Assembly (NCBI RefSeq): GCF_001889065.1
Contig: NZ_LWHB01000103.1
Span: 1-5,866 of the forward strand
Direction of reading: 5' to 3'
Origin: Suttonella ornithocola
Lineage (GTDB): Bacteria > Pseudomonadota > Gammaproteobacteria > Cardiobacteriales > Cardiobacteriaceae
Length of the DNA stretch: 5,866 bases
Of the stretch, positions 1 through 5,866 are shown in pieces. Position numbers and translations under genes: made by a program. Below the pieces are notes generated by a model, which was not told where the DNA came from, ran no database searches, and saw nothing but the letters and a program-made list of their open reading frames with translations. The first letter of the stretch is position 1. Each line of letters opens with the position of its first letter.

Positions 1-1005
1 GCAATATTTGTGGCTCATTAGGCTATGCACAAACTGATGCGACTTTTGCTAAAAAAAGTAGTTCTTATTACAGAAGAAATTGCACCATATCCATTTAGCC
101 CAATGAGTATTACGCAAGACCAAGTAGATTGTATTGTCGAAGTTGAAGCTGTTGGCGATTCTAGCAAAATTGGTGCAGGAGCAACACGGATGACAACAAA
201 TCCAAGAGAATTACTCATTGCACGCAAAGCAGCTGATGTGATTGCAAAGTCTGGTTACTTTAAGGAAGGGTTTAGTTTACAAACTGGTTCTGGAGGTGCT
301 TCTTTAGCCGTTACTCGCTTCTTAGAAGACAAAATGCGTCAACAAAATATCAAAGCATCTTTTGCCTTAGGCGGTATTACTGCCAGTATGGTGGAATTAC
401 ACGAAAAAGGATTGATTGAAAAGTTATTAGACGTACAAAGTTTTGATAGTCATGCAGCAGCATCATTGGCACGCAATCTGGGTCATATTGAAATCAGCGC
501 TAATCAATATGCTAATTTTGGTTCTAAAGGAGCTAGTGTTGAACGCTTAGATGTGGTGGTATTAAGTGCTTTAGAGATTGATACAGAATTTAACGTAAAC
601 GTCATGACTGGTTCGGATGGTATTTTGCGTGGCGCATCAGGAGGTCATAGCGATGCTGCTGCTAGCGCTCGTCTAGCTATTATTGTTGCACCATTGGTTC
701 GCGGTCGCATTCCAACAGTGGTCAAAAATGTAATTACCACTATTACACCCGGTGAACATATTGATATCTTAGTTACAGACCATGGCATTGCTGTTAATCC
801 TAAACGCCCTAAATTAGCTGCTAGGTTGCGTGAAGCAGGAATAAAAATTATGTCTATTGATGAATTATATGCACGCGCAATAATGTTAACAGGTATACCA
901 AATGCCATACGTTTTACTAATCGTCCAGTGGCTATTGTTCGCTATCGAGATGGCAGTGTGATTGATACCGTTTTTCAAATTGCTGACACCCCTCCTCTTT
1001 CATAA
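1..1005 (+). pseudogene. citF: Citrate lyase alpha subunit (citrate:acetyl-ACP transferase), 3' part, frameshifted
   Basis: This encodes the C-terminal two thirds of CitF, a CoA-transferase-like subunit that exchanges acetyl for citryl on the acyl carrier protein in the citrate lyase complex (cytoplasm). The family is usually about 500 residues. Recognisable stretches are VVLITEE, NPRELLIARKAA, GFSLQTGSGGAS (from nt 268), GILRGASGGHSD (from nt 619), LVTDHGIAVNP and RYRDGSVID near the end. Upstream codons in a different frame (from nt 3) read ICGSLGYAQTDATFAKK, which is the expected preceding CitF sequence. The two frames join at seven A residues (51–57). With six A the protein would read continuously. 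As written, the upstream frame stops at 96–98. The ATG at 25 lies in the downstream frame after an in-frame TAG at 19–21, and it has no good ribosome binding site, so it is probably not a true start. The 5' end lies outside the window. Family identity is very secure. Whether the gene is truly broken or this is a base-calling error cannot be decided here. Confidence 0.9.
51..57 (+). other. A7 homopolymer at the citF frame break
   Basis: Seven A residues follow the codon GCT (48–50). The CitF-like frame upstream uses codons starting at 3, 6, and so on; the CitF-like frame downstream resumes with GTA at 58–60. Removing one A would join the two frames as AKKVVLITEE, which matches the family. Going from one frame to the other needs a net +1 (or -2) shift, so the common -1 slippery heptamer mechanism would not restore it. 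Confidence 0.85.
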
Positions 1006-1011
1006 AGGATT

Positions 1012-2349
1012 ATGAATACCGATAAGCTTACAATGGTATTAGCTGCACGTGATGCTCGCCAGCAAGCACAACAAAGCTTATTACAATCTGGTGTCAATAG
1101 TGTGGTAAGTTTTAGTGTGCTTGCACCGGGTGAAATTAAACGAAGTCCTTTTTTAGATAAAGTATTTCTTATAGGGCGTCAAAGAATTTATCACTATTTA
1201 CATCATCACGGCTTTTCATTATGCGACCCCATTCATCTCAATCATAGTGGTGGAGAAAGTTGGCTCATTGGTAGCACAAACGAAGCAACTTCTCTTAAAT
1301 CTGCTTTAATGACTTTGGAGCAATACCATCCCTTAGGAAGATTATGGGATATTGATGTGTTAGATAATCAAGGTATTCCCCTATCCCGTCAATCTTTTCA
1401 TCAATTACCACGCCGCTGTCTTTGTTGTGCAGATGATGCTAAATCTTGCGCAAAAACACGGCGGCATTCTTATCTGGCGCTACAAGCAGCAATGCAATCT
1501 TACTGGCAACAATATCAAGATTGCCAGTACATTGCCTTGCAAATGGAGGAAGCCTTAATAACTGAAGCCAATCTTACCCCTAAACCCGGACTAGTAGACA
1601 CTGATAACCAAGGTCCCCATCCTGATATGAGTTTATCTCTATTTCATCATAGTGCTAAACAACTTACTCCTTATTTTGCAGAATGTATCTTTATTGGTAG
1701 ACAATTTTCAGAACCAAGTCCCGATATCATGACCATCATCCGTCCAATTGGTCAAGAAGCAGAACGTGCTATGTTTTCTGCTACTAACGGTATTAACACT
1801 CATAAAGGCGCTATTTTTTTCTTTTGCTTATTGGCTGCTGCAATTGGTTGTCAACCACGCTGGTCGTCTTCGTCTTTATCTGAAAACATTGCCATTATCA
1901 GCACTGATTTAAAAAAAGAGCTTGGTCAAGGCAAAAGTGCTGGAGCAGATGCCTATCGCCACTATCAGATAACTGGAGCACGCGGAGAAGCGCTTAACGG
2001 CTTTTCAACGGTTTTTACCTATGCCCTACCAGCTTATTGGCAAGCTTTTGCTCAAACAGGACAACGTGACCATGCCTTACGATATGCTCTATTAGTCTTA
2101 TTTGCACACAACAATGATACCACTACCTTAAAGCGGGGAGGCATGACTGCACTACATTGGTTACAACAAACAGCAAAAATAGCACTTAAAGATAAAAAAC
2201 TCATACAAACCCCTCAAGCATTGATTACTACACTCAAAGCACTTGATATGCAATGTAATATCAAAAATCTTAGTACGGGCGGTAGTGCAGATTTACTTGC
2301 ACTGACCGCATTTCTTAGTCATTTTTTTACTCATCAGGAGCAACTATGA
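1012..2349 (+). CDS. citXG: Bifunctional holo-citrate lyase maturation enzyme CitXG
   Basis: This 445-residue fusion carries both steps that make citrate lyase active. The N-terminal part (about 1–170) is CitX, apo-citrate lyase phosphoribosyl-dephospho-CoA transferase, which attaches the prosthetic group to a serine of the acyl carrier protein CitD. It shows FSVLAPGEIK (34–43), HPLGRLWDIDVL (106–117), LSR (124–126) and PRRCLCC (133–139) with a following Cys and His. The C-terminal part (about 178–445) is CitG, triphosphoribosyl-dephospho-CoA synthase, which builds the prosthetic-group precursor from ATP and dephospho-CoA. It shows EANLTPKPGLVD (185–196), HPDMSLSLFHHSA (203–215), TNGINTHKGAIF (258–269), GARGEALNGF (322–331), LKRGG (373–377) and STGGSADLLALT (421–432). 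Both domains look full length. The ATG lies 6 nt after the citF stop. AAAGGA (1004–1009) precedes it with only 2 nt of spacing, so translation may depend on coupling. The end overlaps citT by ATGA. Fused CitXG is known from Haemophilus, whereas E. coli has separate genes. Confidence 0.94.
   Translation: MNTDKLTMVLAARDARQQAQQSLLQSGVNSVVSFSVLAPGEIKRSPFLDKVFLIGRQRIYHYLHHHGFSLCDPIHLNHSGGESWLIGSTNEATSLKSALMTLEQYHPLGRLWDIDVLDNQGIPLSRQSFHQLPRRCLCCADDAKSCAKTRRHSYLALQAAMQSYWQQYQDCQYIALQMEEALITEANLTPKPGLVDTDNQGPHPDMSLSLFHHSAKQLTPYFAECIFIGRQFSEPSPDIMTIIRPIGQEAERAMFSATNGINTHKGAIFFFCLLAAAIGCQPRWSSSSLSENIAIISTDLKKELGQGKSAGADAYRHYQITGARGEALNGFSTVFTYALPAYWQAFAQTGQRDHALRYALLVLFAHNNDTTTLKRGGMTALHWLQQTAKIALKDKKLIQTPQALITTLKALDMQCNIKNLSTGGSADLLALTAFLSHFFTHQEQL
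2336..2340 (+). promoter_or_regulatory. Ribosome binding site of citT
   Basis: AGGAG lies 5 nt before the ATG at 2346, inside the end of citXG. It supports this start, which overlaps the citXG stop codon as ATGA and suggests coupled translation. Confidence 0.75.
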
Positions 2350-3809
2350 CCACAACATCTCAAGATTCTTTCTTAAAAAAATATTGGAAGCAAATTGTTT
2401 TTCTTGCCATTCCTTGTATTATTTTTCACTGGTCACCACCAGAAGGACTTTCTCTAGTAGGATGGCGTGTCTTTGGTTGGTATGTTGTCGCTATATTTGG
2501 ACTAGTTGCTAAACCTTGGGCAATGCCTGTCGTATTACTAACAGCAGTGACAGGAGCAGGTGTTGCAATTGGTTTTACACCGAATGAGCAATTAGAAATG
2601 AAAAATGTGCTTTCTGGTTATGCCTCTACTACAACATGGTTAGTCTTTACTGCCTTTGCACTTTCAACCGCTTTTGTTACGACTGGATTAGGTAAACGCA
2701 TTGCCTATTTGATGATTAGAAATTTTGGTCATACCACTCTCAGACTCGGCTACATCAATACTTTCTTAGACTTAGCCATCTCACCAGGTATGCCATCAGT
2801 AACTGCACGTGGCGGTGGGATTATGATGCCCATTATGAACAACGTTGCATACGCCATTGGCTCAGAACCAGAAACTAGCCCCAAAAAAGGAGGACTATTT
2901 TTACTCTTAAATACCTACTTTACCGTAAAAAATACAGGTTACATTTTTATCACTGCAATGGCACCTAATGCACTCGCATTAAGCCTAATCATGCCTATTT
3001 TGAATATCAAACTAAATTGGACACAATGGTTTCTAGCTGCTGCTGTTCCCGGCTTGCTTATTACTTTTTTAACCCCGTTAGTACTCTACCTACTTTATAA
3101 GCCAGAAGTAACGTACGTCAATCGTCAAGAAATTGCTGAAAAAGGTCTTTCAGAAATGGGAGCAATGAAAACTAGCGAAAAATGGTTGCTCATTATCTTT
3201 ATTAGCGCTCTTATCGGCTGGATAACAGGTAAATGGACAGGAATAAATGCAACAGCTGTTGCTCTAGCCGCTATGGTTGCTTGCCTGATTGTTAACGTAA
3301 TTACTTGGGACAATGTCCTACAAAATAAAGGAGGATGGAATACCTTTATTTGGTATGGAGGCATTATTGGACTTTCTTCTGCATTAACAAAAGCAGGTTT
3401 TTTCAAATGGTTATCTATTATATTTGAACATCTTTTAGGTGGCGGTAATATTCATGGGGGCTATCCCATGTTGGCACTAATTCTTTTTGTTAGCGTTGCT
3501 ATTCGCTATAGTTTTGCATCTGGTGGCGCTTATGTTGCAGCTATGATGCCTGTCTTTGCCACGGTGGGGGCCGTTATGCACATTGACCCACTTTTACTTA
3601 CCTGTGGGCTTCTATTTTCAAATGCCTATGGTGGTATGTTGACACACTACGGTGCTGGTCCTGCACCAATTATCTTTGGAACAGGATATGCAACTATTAA
3701 ACAATGGTGGATAGCCGGAGCAGTCATTGGATTTGGCTCATTAGTTATTCATCTAACAATAGGTGTACTTTGGTGGCAAATGTTGCAAAACATAGGCTTA
3801 ATTGGGTAA
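2346..3809 (+). CDS. citT: DASS-family citrate/dicarboxylate transporter (CitT type)
   Basis: This 487-residue inner-membrane protein belongs to the divalent anion:Na+ symporter (DASS) family, and its length equals that of E. coli CitT as I recall it. The protein is hydrophobic throughout, consistent with a dozen or so membrane segments. Family signatures are GYASTTTWLVFTAFALSTA (91–109), GLGKRIA (114–120), SPGMPSVTARGGG (146–158), AMAPNALAL (204–212), INATAVAL (300–307), WNTFIWYGG (331–339) and THYGAGPAPIIFGTGY (433–448). Likely role: uptake of citrate, probably in exchange for succinate or another dicarboxylate, feeding the lyase encoded upstream. The position, last in the cit operon, matches the citT place in E. 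coli and Haemophilus. An oddity is that the two substrate/ion-binding loops differ from the classic SNT motif: the first reads SVT (151–153) and the second reads AYV (395–397), where E. coli CitT has SNT and AHT. Plant and bacterial oxoglutarate/malate translocators are the main alternative. Family is certain; the exact substrate is inferred from context. Confidence 0.9.
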   Translation: MTTTSQDSFLKKYWKQIVFLAIPCIIFHWSPPEGLSLVGWRVFGWYVVAIFGLVAKPWAMPVVLLTAVTGAGVAIGFTPNEQLEMKNVLSGYASTTTWLVFTAFALSTAFVTTGLGKRIAYLMIRNFGHTTLRLGYINTFLDLAISPGMPSVTARGGGIMMPIMNNVAYAIGSEPETSPKKGGLFLLLNTYFTVKNTGYIFITAMAPNALALSLIMPILNIKLNWTQWFLAAAVPGLLITFLTPLVLYLLYKPEVTYVNRQEIAEKGLSEMGAMKTSEKWLLIIFISALIGWITGKWTGINATAVALAAMVACLIVNVITWDNVLQNKGGWNTFIWYGGIIGLSSALTKAGFFKWLSIIFEHLLGGGNIHGGYPMLALILFVSVAIRYSFASGGAYVAAMMPVFATVGAVMHIDPLLLTCGLLFSNAYGGMLTHYGAGPAPIIFGTGYATIKQWWIAGAVIGFGSLVIHLTIGVLWWQMLQNIGLIG

Positions 3810-3821
3810 TGCACTTATATA

Positions 3822-3919
3822 ACCAACTTCCCAAAAAATGCATACAACGTTAACTCAATATCTATATTGAAAACATTGACTTGTTTCAAAGTTCTGTATG
3901 CATTTTTCGGGAGTCCAGC
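3822..3919. mobile_element. Candidate 98-bp IS630/Tc1-type MITE
   Basis: This is a non-coding palindromic element between the convergent genes citT and the unknown gene ending at 3945. The inner arms are TCCCAAAAAATGCATACA (3829–3846) and TGTATGCATTTTTCGGGA (3895–3912), complementary at 17 of 18 positions. Outside each arm there are seven more bases to a TA dinucleotide (3820–3821 and 3920–3921). TA is the target duplication made by IS630/Tc1 elements. Both ends follow the layout TA, 11 nt, then five or six A and TGC. The end of the IS630-type element at 5561 has the same layout and similar sequence. The element contains no ORF of note. Its centre holds a second 7-bp palindrome. It starts 12 nt after the citT stop and could also fold in the citT transcript. 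It may be an ordinary inverted repeat rather than a mobile element; the TA flanks and shared end sequence argue for the latter. Confidence 0.6.
3855..3870. repeat. Small perfect palindrome in the centre of the candidate MITE
   Basis: TCAATATCTATATTGA folds into a 7-bp stem with a CT loop. It lies between the long arms of the 98-bp element. It is AT-only apart from one G:C pair, so it is a weak structure on its own. Confidence 0.5.
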
Positions 3920-3938
3920 TACAAAATGGGGTTTTGTA
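3920..3938. repeat. Weak inverted repeat, possible terminator part
   Basis: TACAAAA (3920–3926) and TTTTGTA (3932–3938) pair over 7 bp around a TGGGG loop, 6 nt past the stop of the minus-strand gene. The stem has only one G:C pair and no U tract follows on either strand, so a working intrinsic terminator is doubtful. Confidence 0.25.
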
Positions 3939-3944
3939 AAAGTC

Positions 3945-4601
3945 TCAGTTACTTAAAAAGCAAGCTTCATATAATGGACGTAGTGCTTCAATTGTTTCAA
4001 CAATAAACGCTTGTACCTCTTTATCAGCCAGCACCTCTCGCGCCAAATGTTTCCCAATACGAAAGTAGCTGTTCTCATCTGTGAAACCATCCTGTAATAC
4101 ATTTGGAAAAGCCTGCCGATATTCCGCCACACGCAAATAATCAGCATACTCGCTATCATCATTTTTCCACAGTTCAAAATCGTCCCAATCCCCTTGTGCC
4201 AATAACATTTGCCATTGGCGATAAGCGGATAACGGCAAAATCGAACTTTTGGCGCGATACACATGCCAATCCAAACTCACCGTTAATCGCCGACGATTTA
4301 ACAAAAGCGAAAAAATTGGCGCAGAAGACTGACAAAATTGATACTTAAAGAACGCAAAAAAATGCGCACGCACTTGCCAACCATTGCACCAACGCTCAAT
4401 ATGCGGCTCTGCAAAATCCTCACCTAATTGCAGAGAAACCGCTTGTATCAACGCACGCCAATCTTGCCAAGCCACCTTATATTCTGCTTTAATCGTATCA
4501 ATCGCTTCAGGTTGATAACGCCTTAACTGCGCAAATTGAAAACATGGACGGTCAAACAAATCACAATGCGCCGCTGATAGCGCACTAATCTTGCTGCTCA
4601 T
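3945..4601 (-). CDS. Conserved-looking protein of unknown function, coupled to speB
   Basis: This is a 218-residue soluble protein with no signal peptide or membrane segment. I do not recognise a function. It is rich in aromatic residues and Arg, with two striking blocks that look like conserved cores: WCNGWQVRAHFFAFFKY (71–87) and LNRRRLTVSLDWHVYRA (101–117). Further along are an acidic stretch around WDDFELWKNDDSEYADYL (139–156) and RIGKHLAREVL (181–191). From memory, similar proteins occur in Neisseriaceae and relatives, sometimes labelled 'glucose-6-phosphate 1-dehydrogenase family'. I see no nucleotide-binding glycine motif to support that label. The ATG overlaps the end of speB by 17 nt in another frame, and only weak purine-rich sequence precedes it, so it is probably translated by coupling from speB. 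This suggests a shared transcript and possibly a related role. It ends with TGA close to the candidate MITE. A second, shorter ORF within it on the same strand is a shadow. That it is a real gene is well supported by length, overlap and composition. Confidence 0.8.
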   Translation of the reverse strand: MSSKISALSAAHCDLFDRPCFQFAQLRRYQPEAIDTIKAEYKVAWQDWRALIQAVSLQLGEDFAEPHIERWCNGWQVRAHFFAFFKYQFCQSSAPIFSLLLNRRRLTVSLDWHVYRAKSSILPLSAYRQWQMLLAQGDWDDFELWKNDDSEYADYLRVAEYRQAFPNVLQDGFTDENSYFRIGKHLAREVLADKEVQAFIVETIEALRPLYEACFLSN

Positions 4602-5478
4602 CAGCCCAATTGCTCGCCACGCTCATCATCTTATACGCCAAATCTGCCGCCGTATAATCATAAACATGCAAACCACTAATTGGCGCATATTCCACCAAAT
4701 CCATCCCCACAACTTCACGCCCTTCAACAGCCGATTGTAGCAAAGCAATCAACTGCCAAAAGCTCAATCCACCGGGAACGGGAGTTCCTGTCGCTGGCAT
4801 AATCGCGCCATCCAAACCATCAATATCCACCGTTAAATAAATCTTTTTCGGAAAATCTGCGGGCAACGCGAATCTAAATTGCGGATTTTCCGCACAAATC
4901 GTTTTTGCATCTAAATAATGAATTTGAGCAGGAAACTCATCGCGCACCGCGCATTCTTCCATACTAATTGCCCGCACACCAATTTGAAATAACGGTAAAT
5001 TCTCATCTACTAAACGCTTCATCACACTGGCATGGCTCCAAATACTGCCCTCATAACTCTCACGTAAATCCGCGTGCGCATCAAATTGCACCACACCAAT
5101 CCGCTCATTAGGATACGCATCCACAACGCCCATCACCGCGCCATAACTAACCGTATGCTCCCCACCTAATACAAACGGAATATTACCCTTTTCTGCGACC
5201 GCTTTCGTGGCTTCTCGGATGCGCTGCATCACATCTGCCGCCTCTCCACGACAATCCACTGCTTGATGCGTATAAATACCGAATTGACAAGGCTCTCCCT
5301 GAATTTGATCATACGTTTCTAATTGATCAGAAGCTTCAATAATGGCTTGAGGACCTTTTGCAGTACCACCACCATAGCTCACCGACTTTTCAAATGGCAC
5401 TGGGATAACATGAAAACGCGCACGCTCCTTATCCCCCTGACGAATTTCCGAACCTAAAAAAATACCAGACGCTTGCAT
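4585..5478 (-). CDS. speB: Agmatinase-type ureohydrolase
   Basis: This 297-residue cytoplasmic enzyme belongs to the arginase/agmatinase/ureohydrolase family, which uses two Mn2+ ions to hydrolyse a guanidino group and release urea. The most likely reaction is agmatine to putrescine plus urea. The metal-binding signatures are complete: GGEHTVSYG (105–113, His108), FDAHADLR (132–139, Asp133, His135, Asp137) and DIDGLDGAIMPATGTPVPGG (218–237, Asp218 and Asp220). Also typical are the early SYGGGTAKGP (34–43), QIGVRA (165–170) and MDLVEYAP (259–266). Full length for the family. The start is supported by AAGGAG 5 nt upstream. No arginine decarboxylase gene is visible, so agmatine supply would have to come from elsewhere. 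Related enzymes acting on guanidinobutyrate or similar compounds cannot be excluded. The downstream gene overlaps its 3' end. An IS630-type element lies 82 nt upstream and may have changed its promoter region. Confidence 0.88.
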   Translation of the reverse strand: MQASGIFLGSEIRQGDKERARFHVIPVPFEKSVSYGGGTAKGPQAIIEASDQLETYDQIQGEPCQFGIYTHQAVDCRGEAADVMQRIREATKAVAEKGNIPFVLGGEHTVSYGAVMGVVDAYPNERIGVVQFDAHADLRESYEGSIWSHASVMKRLVDENLPLFQIGVRAISMEECAVRDEFPAQIHYLDAKTICAENPQFRFALPADFPKKIYLTVDIDGLDGAIMPATGTPVPGGLSFWQLIALLQSAVEGREVVGMDLVEYAPISGLHVYDYTAADLAYKMMSVASNWADEQQD

Positions 5479-5483
5479 AATTG

Positions 5484-5489
5484 CTCCTT
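5484..5489 (-). promoter_or_regulatory. Ribosome binding site of speB
   Basis: On the minus strand AAGGAG stands 5 nt before the ATG at 5478–5476. It is a strong match to the anti-Shine-Dalgarno sequence and fixes the speB start. Confidence 0.85.
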
Positions 5490-5560
5490 AATTAAATCTA
5501 AAACCTTTGCTTATTTTAAAAGGTAAGCCTAAACAATAAAAATAATGCTATGAGCTTATA

Positions 5561-5866
5561 ACTCAAATTCCAAAAAATGCCTATACGACAAGCCAATAAA
5601 AAGCATCTATCAATCTTTCCTAGTGGCACTTCTCGCGGTAAATATAGTGCAATCATCTAAAGCCCAACCCAATCCAAAGCAGATAAAAGAATAAAGTATC
5701 AATACAATCCATCCGCCATTCTTTGCGTATTTGCTTAATCCAAGCCCACATCTTTTCAATGGGATTTAAGTCTGGACTATAAGGGGGTAACCAAACTATC
5801 TCATGCCCATGCTCTTCAATGATTGCTTGAATATCACTGCGTTTATGAAAAGCGGCATTGTCCATG
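5561..5866 (-). mobile_element. IS630-family insertion sequence, one end (runs off the window)
   Basis: The element is identified by the IS630-type transposase C-terminus at 5653–5866 and by a terminal sequence starting at 5561 directly after TA (5559–5560), the dinucleotide target of this family. The end reads ACTCAAATTCC followed by six A and TGCC. It shares layout and much sequence with both ends of the 98-bp element at 3822–3919. About 90 nt separate the transposase stop from this end. The other end lies beyond the window, so completeness is unknown. The exact boundary at 5561 is inferred. Confidence 0.7.
5653..5866 (-). CDS. IS630-family transposase, C-terminal 70 residues (partial)
   Basis: This is the end of a DDE transposase of the IS630/Tc1-mariner superfamily, which cuts and rejoins DNA at TA sites. 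Visible are MDNAAFHK, where Asp2 of the fragment is the second catalytic acid, and LPPYSPDLNPIEKMWAWIK, where Glu37 is the third. There are 34 residues between them, the D34E spacing known for this superfamily. The C-terminus (CIDTLFFYLL) is also typical. The reading frame is open up to the window edge, so the N-terminal part with the DNA-binding domain and first Asp is outside. Whether the gene is intact, or split into two ORFs by a frameshift as in some IS630 relatives, cannot be seen. It is transcribed toward speB. Confidence 0.9.
   Translation of the reverse strand, partial: MDNAAFHKRSDIQAIIEEHGHEIVWLPPYSPDLNPIEKMWAWIKQIRKEWRMDCIDTLFFYLLWIGLGFR

Noticed and set aside
25..57. ATG at 25 as the start of a complete 326-residue protein
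   Set aside because: The first eleven codons do not resemble CitF, an in-frame TAG lies just upstream and no ribosome binding site is present. The real CitF sequence continues upstream in another frame.
645..908. 87-codon open frame on the minus strand inside citF
   Set aside because: It is antisense to strongly conserved CitF sequence and has no family resemblance or ribosome binding site; it is a shadow.
3125..3406. 93-codon open frame on the minus strand inside citT
   Set aside because: It is antisense to transporter sequence with family motifs and shows no recognisable protein features.
3822..3919. The 98-bp palindrome as a classic rho-independent terminator of citT
   Set aside because: The stem is long and AT-rich, the loop is about 48 nt and no U tract follows on either strand. 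Some effect on termination is possible, but it does not fit the canonical form.
4103..4348. 81-codon plus-strand frame opposite the unknown gene
   Set aside because: It lies inside the longer minus-strand gene, which has a coupled start. Its translation looks like low-quality antisense sequence.
5515..5655. Short minus-strand ORF of about 46 codons starting next to the transposase stop and crossing the IS end
   Set aside because: It spans the IS boundary into host DNA and has no recognisable motif; most likely chance.

Overview
The window reads as an AT-rich proteobacterial chromosome segment. The gene order citF–citXG–citT, with citX and citG fused into one gene, is the arrangement I recall from Haemophilus-type citrate lyase loci. 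A Pasteurellaceae-like or similar host, or a Neisseriaceae-like one, is therefore plausible, but the species cannot be fixed from this sequence.

Left part (1–3809, + strand): the 3' end of a citrate fermentation operon. It holds the C-terminal two thirds of the citrate lyase alpha subunit (citF), a fused enzyme that makes and attaches the lyase prosthetic group (citXG), and a DASS-family citrate/dicarboxylate transporter (citT). The genes are packed tightly: 6 nt separate citF and citXG, and citXG and citT share an ATGA overlap. Together they would bring in citrate, mature the lyase, and cleave citrate to acetate and oxaloacetate. The exception is citF itself. Its reading frame breaks at a run of seven A residues (51–57), so as written the enzyme is truncated unless the break is an assembly error or is corrected by slippage.

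Middle (3810–3944): a short gap between convergent gene blocks. It is almost filled by a 98-bp palindromic element (3822–3919) flanked by TA on both sides. Its ends resemble the end of the IS630-type element at the right of the window. I interpret it as a MITE of that family.

Right part (3945–5478, - strand): a two-gene unit. speB encodes a ureohydrolase of the agmatinase type with all metal ligands in place. It overlaps by 17 nt a conserved-looking gene of unknown function. This block looks slightly richer in G+C than the cit genes.

Right edge (5561–5866): the terminal part of an IS630-family insertion sequence. It contains the last 70 codons of the transposase and one terminal repeat next to a TA dinucleotide. 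It sits 82 nt upstream of speB and is transcribed toward it.

No tRNA, rRNA, CRISPR array or riboswitch was recognised.
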